Assembly (NCBI RefSeq): GCF_001692325.1
Contig: NZ_LXKN01000001.1
Coordinates: forward strand, 248,001-312,000
Source of the DNA: Rhizobium sp. AC27/96
Lineage (GTDB): Bacteria > Pseudomonadota > Alphaproteobacteria > Rhizobiales > Rhizobiaceae
Direction of reading: 5' to 3'
Length of the DNA stretch: 64,000 bases
Part shown: in pieces, positions 18,504-24,805 of the stretch
How the letters are laid out: each line of letters opens with the position of its first letter
Numbering within the stretch: the stretch's first letter is position 1
Made by a program: the position numbers and the translations under genes
Notes under the pieces: model-generated
The model's input: only the letters and a program-made list of their open reading frames with translations
Told to the model about the DNA's origin: nothing
Database searches by the model: none

Positions 18504-18917
18504 CTAATGCTCGTGTTCGCATAGTCCGTGATCCGAAAGCGCCCGGATCACATAGCAATCCTCGATGCTGTGGCCGTCGCAATGCGAGACGATGCGCTCC
18601 AGCTCGTGCTCCAGCCTCTTCAGCTGCGCGATCTTGATGCGCACATCGTCCAGGTGCTCACGCGCGATGCGGTCGGCGCCGACGCAGGGGCTGTCCGGAT
18701 GCTGGCTAAGCGAGATCAGTTCCTTGATGGCGTCGATCGTCAGACCGAGGTCGCGGCCGTGGCGGATGAAGGCCAGCCGTTCCAGATCGGTCTTCGAATA
18801 ACGCCGCTGGTTGCCTTCGCTGCGGTCAGGCTCCGAGATCAGTCCCATCTGCTCGTAATAGCGGATGGTCGGCACTTTCACGCCGGTACGCTTGGACAGC
18901 TCGCCGATCGACAACAT
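18504..18917 (-). CDS. MerR-family metal-responsive regulator, ZntR/PbrR-like
   Basis: A 137-residue activator/repressor. Residues 1-70 are the winged-helix DNA-binding domain (IGELSKRTGVKVPTIRYYEQ), followed by a dimerisation helix. The metal-site positions known from ZntR all have ligand residues: a cysteine in SPCVGADR before the long helix, then HCDGHSIEDC with two cysteines and a histidine. The tail adds CEHEH. This predicts sensing of divalent zinc, cadmium or lead rather than copper. ATG 18917 gives the canonical start. Its own upstream region holds a dyad, but no classical efflux ATPase is adjacent; the neighbouring exporter belongs to dmeR. Confidence 0.87.
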   Translation of the reverse strand: MLSIGELSKRTGVKVPTIRYYEQMGLISEPDRSEGNQRRYSKTDLERLAFIRHGRDLGLTIDAIKELISLSQHPDSPCVGADRIAREHLDDVRIKIAQLKRLEHELERIVSHCDGHSIEDCYVIRALSDHGLCEHEH

Positions 18918-18934
18918 GGCATAATCTCCAATAC

Positions 18935-18949
18935 CTCTAGTCTCTAGAG
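18935..18949. promoter_or_regulatory. Candidate MerR operator upstream of the ZntR-like gene
   Basis: CTCTAG-TCT-CTAGAG is a perfect dyad. On the minus strand TTGCTC overlaps it and AGATTA follows after 19 bases, the over-long spacer that MerR proteins correct by bending DNA. This suggests autoregulation; assignment is by pattern and position. Confidence 0.5.
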
Positions 18950-19007
18950 CAATATATGCGAGTGCTTCGGGAATTTGCAAGGGCGGGCTTCCCTCTCCAT
19001 CTTAAAA

Positions 19008-19029
19008 ATAGTATACCCCCCTATATTAT
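19008..19029. promoter_or_regulatory. Candidate DmeR operator, C-tract flanked by AT dyad
   Basis: ATAGTATA, six cytosines, then TATATTAT form an inverted repeat with one mismatch, 14 bases before the dmeR ATG. RcnR/CsoR-type repressors recognise a G/C tract flanked by AT-rich inverted repeats, so the fit to the encoded regulator is good. Confidence 0.65.
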
Positions 19030-19043
19030 ATCTCGAGGTGCAG

Positions 19044-19316
19044 ATGTCCCACACCATTCGCCAGCAAGCCAAGCTCCTGTCACGCGTTCGTCGGCTGAAA
19101 GGCCAGATGGAGGCGGTGGAGCGTGCGTTGGAAGCGGAAAGGCCGTGCGGCGAGGTGCTGCAGCTTCTCGCCTCCATTCGCGGTGCGCTGACCGGGCTGA
19201 CGGGTGAGATCTTGGAAGATCATCTGCATGAGCATGTGCTCCATGCCGAAAGTGACCAGGCCCGCCGCCAGGCGGTCGATGAAATATCCGATGTGCTGAA
19301 GACCTATCTGCGCTGA
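19044..19316 (+). CDS. dmeR: Nickel/cobalt-sensing repressor of the CsoR/RcnR family
   Basis: A 90-residue all-helical repressor that releases DNA on binding Ni(II) or Co(II). The four ligand positions known for RcnR are all present: H3, C35, H60 and H64, which separates it from copper CsoR and persulfide or formaldehyde sensors of the family. The start at 19044 (MSHTIRQQAK) preserves the H3 ligand and follows GAGGTG. The exporter dmeF follows 42 bases downstream. The same two-gene operon is known in Rhizobium leguminosarum. The AT-C6-AT dyad immediately upstream is the likely binding site. Confidence 0.92.
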   Translation: MSHTIRQQAKLLSRVRRLKGQMEAVERALEAERPCGEVLQLLASIRGALTGLTGEILEDHLHEHVLHAESDQARRQAVDEISDVLKTYLR

Positions 19317-19358
19317 TCGGGACTTCAACTTCAGCATGTTCAACAGGAGAATGATGTC

Positions 19359-20309
19359 ATGAGTATTTCCTCCGAAATGGGCCATAGCCACGTCTTTCTC
19401 GGCTCTGATCATAGCCGCAACGAGAGGCGCATCTGGCTCGTCATCGCGCTGACGGCGGTCATGATGGTGGTCGAGATCGGCGCGGGCTCGGTCTATGGCT
19501 CCATGGCGCTGATTGCCGATGGCTGGCATATGTCAACCCATGCCAGCGCCATGCTGATTTCGGCGCTCGCCTATCTCTATGCGCGCCGGCACGCGCACAA
19601 TGCGCGCTTCACCTTCGGCACCGGCAAGCTCGGCGATCTCGCCGGGTTCGCGAGCGCCATCGTGCTTGCGGGGATTGCTTTGCTGATGGGGTGGGAGAGC
19701 TTGCAGCGGCTCTTCAATCCGGTCGCCATCAACTTCCGTGAGGCGATTGCCATTGCGGTGGCGGGCCTCATCGTCAATCTCGTCAGCGCATGGCTCCTGC
19801 GCGGCGATCATGGCCACGATCATCATGGCCATTCCCATGCGCATGAGCACCATCATGACCACGACCACGCCCCCGGCGGCAAGGACAATAATCTGCGCTC
19901 GGCCTATATTCATGTCATCGCCGATGCAATGACCTCGGTTCTTGCCATTGCCGCGTTGCTGCTCGGCAGCCGTTTTGGCTGGACCTTCCTTGATCCGTTG
20001 ATGGGCATCGTCGGCGGACTGGTGATCCTGCAATGGTCGTGGAGCTTGCTGCGGGCCTCCGGCGCCATTCTGCTCGACTTCATTCCGGTGGGCGAAGACT
20101 TGCCGGATGAGATCCGCGAAGCCATCGAAACCGGCGAGGATCGCATCACCGACCTTCATGTCTGGCAGGTCGGGCCTGGGCATCACGCGGCGATCGTGGC
20201 GGTGGCGACGCCCATGTCGCGCGACCCCGCCTTCTACAAGGCCCGGCTCGCCGATATTCATGAGCTATCTCACGTCACCGTTGAAGTCACGGTCGACAAG
20301 GCGGCATGA
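19359..20309 (+). CDS. dmeF: Cation diffusion facilitator exporting cobalt/nickel
   Basis: A 316-residue inner-membrane CDF exporter. Transmembrane metal site residues are visible: D54 with H57 and H61 in ADGWHMSTH (helix 2), and H185 with D189 in HVIAD (helix 5). A histidine-rich cytosolic loop covers about 151-170, with more than a dozen histidines, and the C-terminal domain (DLPDEIREAIETG; HVWQVGPGHHAAIVAV) is the usual metal-binding cap. The histidine in helix 2 where zinc exporters have aspartate fits DmeF-type Co/Ni transport. It follows dmeR in one operon. AGGAG precedes the ATG. Confidence 0.93.
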   Translation: MSISSEMGHSHVFLGSDHSRNERRIWLVIALTAVMMVVEIGAGSVYGSMALIADGWHMSTHASAMLISALAYLYARRHAHNARFTFGTGKLGDLAGFASAIVLAGIALLMGWESLQRLFNPVAINFREAIAIAVAGLIVNLVSAWLLRGDHGHDHHGHSHAHEHHHDHDHAPGGKDNNLRSAYIHVIADAMTSVLAIAALLLGSRFGWTFLDPLMGIVGGLVILQWSWSLLRASGAILLDFIPVGEDLPDEIREAIETGEDRITDLHVWQVGPGHHAAIVAVATPMSRDPAFYKARLADIHELSHVTVEVTVDKAA

Positions 20310-20394
20310 AATCGAGTAGCAATCGGAGTGGTCAGAGGCTTGCCGCATTCCTCGCATAGCCCTCAATCTGCCCGATTCTGCTGGAGGCCTTCGC

Positions 20395-21396
20395 ATGCCC
20401 ATATTGCTCACCCGCCGCCGCCTCGTGGCTGGCTCGGCGCTGCTCGTTCCCGCCCTGACATTCGGCCCGGATGTGCTGTTTGCCCAGGATAGCAGCGCCT
20501 CGCCGCAGCCCCCTGCCGCAACGGACAACGCGGCAACACCGGATGCCAGCGGGCAGGGAACGGATGGAACCGATGCGGCGCAGGACAATTCGCAGCTCTC
20601 CGACGATGTCGACAAGCAGTTGGCGGATCTGGAAAGGAAGACCGGCGGCCGGCTCGGCGTTTCGGTGTTGGATACCGAAACCAATATTTCGCTCGGCCAT
20701 CGTGAGGAAGAGCATTTTCCGCTGTGCAGCACCTACAAGGCGCTCGCCGTCGGTTTCGTGCTGGCGCGCGTCGACCAGGGTGTCGAGAAGCTCGACCGTC
20801 GCGTTGCCTATGGCAAGGACAAGGTTGTCACCTATTCGCCGGAAACGGAAAAACATGCCGGCACCGATGGCATGACCATTGCCGAGCTTTGCGGTGCTGC
20901 GATCACGCTGAGCGACAACACCGCCGGTAACCTGCTGCTCGAAAGCTTTGGCGGTCCTGCGGCACTGACTGCGTGGCTGCGCACCACCGGCGATACGGAA
21001 ACCCGCCTCGATCGCAACGAGCCAGACGTCAATCAGGCGATCAAGGACGATCCGCGCGATACGACGACGCCGGACGCCATGCTCGACAGCATCGGTCTTC
21101 TGACGCTCGGCAATACGCTGTCGGAAACATCCAGGGATCAACTGGTCAACTGGCTCGTCGGCAACACCACGGGCAACAATCGCCTGCGCGCCGGACTGAC
21201 GAAAGAGTGGAAGGTCGGCGACAAGACCGGGACCGGCAATAACGGCTCCTATGCCGATGTTGCCGTCATCTGGCCGCCGGAGCGCGGCCCGATCCTGGTG
21301 ACGACCTTCGTCGCCGAGGGCACGGCGCCGGCGAAAGATATCGAAGTCGTCTTTGCCGAGGTCGGCAAGATCGTCGTCGGCATGGTCGGGCAATAG
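20395..21396 (+). CDS. Class A serine beta-lactamase with twin-arginine signal
   Basis: A 333-residue periplasmic enzyme hydrolysing beta-lactams. All class A motifs are present: S112-T-Y-K115, S173-D-N175, E209 with N213 in EPDVN (Ambler 166/170) and K277-T-G279. The N-terminus has TRRRLVAG followed by a hydrophobic stretch, a Tat-type signal, with cleavage expected near residue 30. A low-complexity Ala/Asp/Pro linker (about 31-70) precedes the fold. A cysteine directly precedes the catalytic serine, as in some carbapenemases, but the usual disulfide partner after KTG is absent. GGAGG precedes the ATG. Chromosomal enzymes of this sort are common in rhizobia. No regulator is adjacent. Confidence 0.93.
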   Translation: MPILLTRRRLVAGSALLVPALTFGPDVLFAQDSSASPQPPAATDNAATPDASGQGTDGTDAAQDNSQLSDDVDKQLADLERKTGGRLGVSVLDTETNISLGHREEEHFPLCSTYKALAVGFVLARVDQGVEKLDRRVAYGKDKVVTYSPETEKHAGTDGMTIAELCGAAITLSDNTAGNLLLESFGGPAALTAWLRTTGDTETRLDRNEPDVNQAIKDDPRDTTTPDAMLDSIGLLTLGNTLSETSRDQLVNWLVGNTTGNNRLRAGLTKEWKVGDKTGTGNNGSYADVAVIWPPERGPILVTTFVAEGTAPAKDIEVVFAEVGKIVVGMVGQ

Positions 21397-21418
21397 CAGG
21401 AAATACGGTAGATAAAAC

Positions 21419-21460
21419 AAGGCGATGCGATCGTGATGTGAATCAGGATCGCATCGCCTT
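21419..21460 (-). terminator. Long hairpin between beta-lactamase and the convergent unit
   Basis: A perfect 14-base-pair stem (AAGGCGATGCGATC with GATCGCATCGCCTT) encloses a 14-base loop. Read on the minus strand it is followed by GTTTTATC, so it best serves the minus-strand hypothetical gene; on the plus strand the T tract is missing, but the stem may still stop transcription from the beta-lactamase gene. Confidence 0.7.
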
Positions 21461-21480
21461 CATGTAACGTGGCAATAGGT

Positions 21481-22014
21481 TTAAACGAGAGACAAGGCAG
21501 AGGACGTGCTGTCCGTTTCCTTGTCGTCGTCGCTATTGTTGACGCCGAGCTTCTGCTTGATCTCATCGGCGATCTGGTCGTTGATGGCCTTCTGATCGTC
21601 GGCGGACAGCGACTTGAAGGAGTCTTCCGTCAGACCGTGCGCATCGAGATATTGCGCGCGGATCTTTTCGGCCGGCGTCATGTTCGCCCATTTGGCAAAC
21701 TCATCCAGAATATCCTGATTGGACTGTTTGGCCGATGCCGCCGCGCTGCTGTTGCTTGCAGCCGACGAATCGTCTTCATCGGTGCTGCCGTCGGATGCCG
21801 AAGCCGATGTCGCGCCGATCTGGCTGAGCCAGAAGCCGGACGAAATGGAAGAGGGGACACCGCTAGACGAGATCGAGGGTCCTTGCGATTCTTCCTGCTG
21901 ATCGCCATCGCCGCCCGGCAGGGTAAAAGGCGTGCTGTCGTCACCATCGGCATCCTGCTGGCTGCTGCGGATCGGTGTGCTGAAGTAATTCTGCGTGCTG
22001 TGGTGCACTTTCAT
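21481..22014 (-). CDS. Low-complexity acidic protein with helical C-terminal domain, unknown
   Basis: A 177-residue protein. Residues 1-100 are rich in Ser, Asp, Gly and Gln and look disordered. Residues about 98-160 form a compact predicted helical domain (ILDEFAKWANMTPAEKIRAQ, then LTEDSFKSLSADDQKAINDQ). I have the impression that a similar TPAEKIR/LTED-type segment occurs in several rhizobial proteins of unknown role. No signal peptide or membrane segment is seen. The ATG at 22014 is favoured over 22020 by spacing to AGGGAG. It follows selO on the same strand with a 75-base gap, and a strong hairpin lies downstream. Confidence 0.68.
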   Translation of the reverse strand: MKVHHSTQNYFSTPIRSSQQDADGDDSTPFTLPGGDGDQQEESQGPSISSSGVPSSISSGFWLSQIGATSASASDGSTDEDDSSAASNSSAAASAKQSNQDILDEFAKWANMTPAEKIRAQYLDAHGLTEDSFKSLSADDQKAINDQIADEIKQKLGVNNSDDDKETDSTSSALSLV

Positions 22015-22089
22015 CGTCATATCTCCCTGTAGGGTTTGACGCGACGATGACTCCGCAAACCTGTCCGGGGCTTGTGCGTCCGGCGTTTC

Positions 22090-23595
22090 TCAGGTGCCGC
22101 AGAAGGTCTGCAGCACCCGTTCCGCCGGCAGGGGCGGCTCGGCATAGGGCGCAAAAGCGGGCTGGTCCTCATAGGGTTTGGAAAGCACCTCCAGCAGCGC
22201 TTCGAACAGCGAGAAATCCTCGTCCTCGACCGCCGCCTGGATCGCCTGCTCGATTCGGTGGTTACGGGGAATGAAGGCCGGGTTGGCCTTTCGCATGGCC
22301 TGCGCGCGTGCTGCCGTAGTCCGGGGGTCGCGCTCGAGCCGCTCGCGCCAGCGGTCAAGCCAAGGCGTCACGGAGTGCGGATCCTCGAAGGTCGCGGCAA
22401 AATCCGTGACATCGTCATCGGCGACCAGAGAGGCAAGCCGGCGGAACGCCAGCGTAAAATCGGCGCTTTGCTGCTGCATGATCGCCAGCAGCGATTGGAT
22501 CAGCTCAAGATCGCCATCTTCTTCATTCGCCAGACCGATCTTGGTGCGCATGCCCGCAAGCCAATGGGCCTGGAAGCGCTCGCCATAGGCCTTGATGACG
22601 GTGTTCGCCAGGCCGATCGCCGTGTCGGCGGATGGGTCGATCAGCGGAATCAGCGTTTCTCCGAGGCGCGCGAGGTTCCATTGGCCGATCGCCGGCTGGT
22701 TGGCATAGGCATAGCGGCCGTTCCGGTCGATCGAGGAAAATACGGTTGCCGGGTCATAGGCGTCCATGAAGGCGCAGGGACCGAAGTCGATCGTCTCGCC
22801 CGAGACGGTCATGTTGTCGGTGTTCATCACGCCATGGATGAAGCCCACATGCAGCCAACGGGCGATCAGCGCCGCTTGCCGTTCGGCCACGGCTTCCAGC
22901 AGCGCCAGATAGGGGTTCACCCTGTCTCTGATTTCAGGATAATGGCGCGCAATGACATGATCCGCCAGTATTCGCAGGCTGTCGGTATCGCCGCGAGCGG
23001 CAAAGAACTGGAAGGTGCCGACGCGGATGTGGCTCGCGGCTACGCGCGTGACGATCGCGCCGGGCAGTACCGTCTCACGGTAAACCGGCTCCCCGGTGCT
23101 CACAGCCGCCAGTGCCCGTGTTGTGGGAATACCCAGCGCGTGCATGGCCTCGCTGACGATATATTCGCGCAGCACCGGGCCGAGCGCCGCACGTCCGTCA
23201 CCACGCCGCGAGAACGGCGTCGGACCAGCGCCTTTAAGCTGAATGTCGCGTCGTCTGCCGTTGCGGTCCTTCACCTCGCCGAGAAGGATAGCGCGACCAT
23301 CGCCGAGCTGCGGCACGAAATTACCGAACTGGTGCCCGGCATAGGCCATGGCAATCGGTTGTGATCCCGGCAAAAGCTGGTTTCCCGAAAAGATCGCGGC
23401 GCCATCACGCTCCAGCGCGGCTACGTCGAGCCCGAGCTCCCGCGCCAGCGCCTCGTTGAATTTGATCAGTCGCGGCGCCGCCACAGCCGTCGGCGCCTGG
23501 TCCGCGAAGAACTGCTGCGGCAGGCGCGCATAGCTATTGTCGAAGGGAACGGGTGGTGCTTGAAACGCAGCTGTTTCGGAAGGAAGAGAGCTCAT
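22090..23595 (-). CDS. selO: Protein adenylyltransferase SelO (YdiU family)
   Basis: A 501-residue pseudokinase-fold enzyme that transfers AMP from ATP to Ser, Thr or Tyr of target proteins, linked to redox stress in other organisms. Family blocks are clear: AMAYAGHQFGNFVPQLGDGR near 82-101, DIQLKGAGPTPFSRRGDGRA near 117-136, the HGVMNTDNM loop near 249-257 and DFGPCAFMD near 264-272 carrying the metal-binding aspartate. The C-terminus ends QTFCGT; the cysteine lies where eukaryotic SelO carries selenocysteine. The ATG at 23595 is the family start. Length is typical. Confidence 0.94.
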   Translation of the reverse strand: MSSLPSETAAFQAPPVPFDNSYARLPQQFFADQAPTAVAAPRLIKFNEALARELGLDVAALERDGAAIFSGNQLLPGSQPIAMAYAGHQFGNFVPQLGDGRAILLGEVKDRNGRRRDIQLKGAGPTPFSRRGDGRAALGPVLREYIVSEAMHALGIPTTRALAAVSTGEPVYRETVLPGAIVTRVAASHIRVGTFQFFAARGDTDSLRILADHVIARHYPEIRDRVNPYLALLEAVAERQAALIARWLHVGFIHGVMNTDNMTVSGETIDFGPCAFMDAYDPATVFSSIDRNGRYAYANQPAIGQWNLARLGETLIPLIDPSADTAIGLANTVIKAYGERFQAHWLAGMRTKIGLANEEDGDLELIQSLLAIMQQQSADFTLAFRRLASLVADDDVTDFAATFEDPHSVTPWLDRWRERLERDPRTTAARAQAMRKANPAFIPRNHRIEQAIQAAVEDEDFSLFEALLEVLSKPYEDQPAFAPYAEPPLPAERVLQTFCGT

Positions 23596-23647
23596 GTCTT
23601 TAAGGTAGGGCGGGCGAGGAGGGCATGCAAGGCGCTTGTTTCCGGTG

Positions 23648-23658
23648 GGATAATATCC
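23648..23658. promoter_or_regulatory. Small palindrome upstream of parD
   Basis: GGAT-AAT-ATCC is a perfect short palindrome 32 bases before the parD start. ParD-type antitoxins repress their own promoters through such sites, but this one is short and could be fortuitous. Confidence 0.35.
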
Positions 23659-23690
23659 TACTTTATCTTACCCGCTACGAGGATTTTGAC

Positions 23691-23951
23691 ATGAATGAGA
23701 AGCTGAGTATCTCGCTCCCCAGCGAAATGGTGGCTGCGATCAAGAGCCGGGTCGATGCCGGCGCCTATGCGTCCACCAGCGAGGTGCTGCGTGCGGCGGT
23801 AAGGGTCTGGCTGCGGGAAGAGGAGGAATATCAGGAGCGCATTTCGGCAATCCGGCAGAAGATTTCAGCTTCCATGGATGATCCCAAGCCAAATTTGAGT
23901 GGACATGAGGTAAAACAGCGTCTCAGTGCTTTTTTTGACAAGCACCGCTAA
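23691..23951 (+). CDS. parD: ParD-family antitoxin
   Basis: An 86-residue antitoxin. The first half is a ribbon-helix-helix DNA-binding domain (KLSISLPSEMVAAIKSRVDA; YASTSEVLRAAVRVWLREEE) and the C-terminal half is the charged, flexible toxin-wrapping tail. It neutralises ParE and represses the operon. The chosen ATG at 23691 gives MNEKLSISLP, the usual start; the frame is open upstream but not family-like. The toxin gene begins 3 bases after its stop. No mobile element is adjacent, so this is a chromosomal copy. Confidence 0.92.
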   Translation: MNEKLSISLPSEMVAAIKSRVDAGAYASTSEVLRAAVRVWLREEEEYQERISAIRQKISASMDDPKPNLSGHEVKQRLSAFFDKHR

Positions 23952-23954
23952 ACT

Positions 23955-24266
23955 ATGGAGCGATATGCGGTCGAATATCGCCCGGCGGCGATGGAAAATC
24001 TGCTTGAGATCGCAGCCTATGTGTTCGAGCAAAGCCAGAATATTAAAACGAGCGAAGCCTATCTCGACCGCATCCACAGGCGCTGCGAAAAGATCGGCGA
24101 CGCTCCGTTTGGCGGTGTCGCCCGAGATGATCTAGCTCCCGGCATCCGCATGGCCGTCTTCGAGAAGAGCGTCATTATTCTTTATGTTGTCGTGGATACG
24201 GCAGTCTGGATCACCAATATCTTTTTCGGTAGCCGAGACTACGAAACACTTGTGACTCGTCCCTGA
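23955..24266 (+). CDS. parE: ParE/RelE-superfamily toxin
   Basis: A 103-residue toxin. The family pattern is visible: EYRPAAMENLLEIAAYVFEQ at the N-terminus, the LDRIHRRCEKIGDAPFGG segment in the middle, and the C-terminal strand ILYVVVDTAVWITNIFFGSRD. ParE toxins act on DNA gyrase; RelE relatives cut mRNA on the ribosome, and sequence alone does not fully separate them, although pairing with a ParD antitoxin favours ParE. Its last 28 bases overlap the 3' end of the convergent DUF1697 gene. Confidence 0.9.
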   Translation: MERYAVEYRPAAMENLLEIAAYVFEQSQNIKTSEAYLDRIHRRCEKIGDAPFGGVARDDLAPGIRMAVFEKSVIILYVVVDTAVWITNIFFGSRDYETLVTRP

Positions 24267-24784
24267 CCCTCTGCCATCTCCCCTGCCATTTCCGCGAGCT
24301 TCCTCACCGTGTTGAGATTTCTCGCCGTTCCGGCCTTCAGCGCCGGCAGTTTCAATTTCGAGCGCCCCGAGCCATCGGGATAGTGGATGTAGATTTCCCT
24401 GCCTGCCGCCTGCACCTCCTCGCCACCGGGGGCGACGAGCTTGTCGAGCACATCCTTCGGCGCTGCCTCCGGAAGGAAGGTTACGAGCAGATAGTTCGGC
24501 TTGGCGTGCGGGAAGGGTGAACCCTCCGCTACGGTCTCCAGCTCCCGGCGGCTGCGCAGGATCACGCCGGGCGATTTGCCCATTTTGCGCGCCAATACCT
24601 CCTCTAGCCGTGCCTGTACCGAGGCCTCGGTCTCATCCGAGCGGAAGAGCACATTGCCGCTCTGGATATAGGTCTTCACATCAGTGAAGCCGATCTCCTC
24701 GCAGAGCGCCTTCAGTTCCGCCATCGGCAATGTGCCGGTGCCGCCGACATTGACGGCACGCAGCAGGGCGACAAAGACGGTCAT
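24239..24784 (-). CDS. DUF1697 family protein
   Basis: A 181-residue protein starting MTVFVALLRAVNVGG, the DUF1697 signature, with TYIQSGNVLFRSDE near 40-53 and LPALKAGTARNLNTVRKL near 150-167, all conserved in the family. No biochemical function is established. GGGAGGAGCGG before the ATG is an excellent ribosome site. Its 3' end overlaps parE on the opposite strand. The oligopeptidase B gene ends 21 bases upstream on the same strand, so they may be co-transcribed. Confidence 0.9.
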   Translation of the reverse strand: MTVFVALLRAVNVGGTGTLPMAELKALCEEIGFTDVKTYIQSGNVLFRSDETEASVQARLEEVLARKMGKSPGVILRSRRELETVAEGSPFPHAKPNYLLVTFLPEAAPKDVLDKLVAPGGEEVQAAGREIYIHYPDGSGRSKLKLPALKAGTARNLNTVRKLAEMAGEMAEGQGRVTSVS

Positions 24785-24805
24785 CCGCTCCTCCCGGCAT
24801 TTCGC

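Noticed and set aside
22072..23364. Long open frame of 430 codons on the plus strand
   Set aside because: It lies antisense to the clearly recognised selO gene; its histidine- and arginine-rich product shows no domain. Such frames are common opposite high-GC genes.
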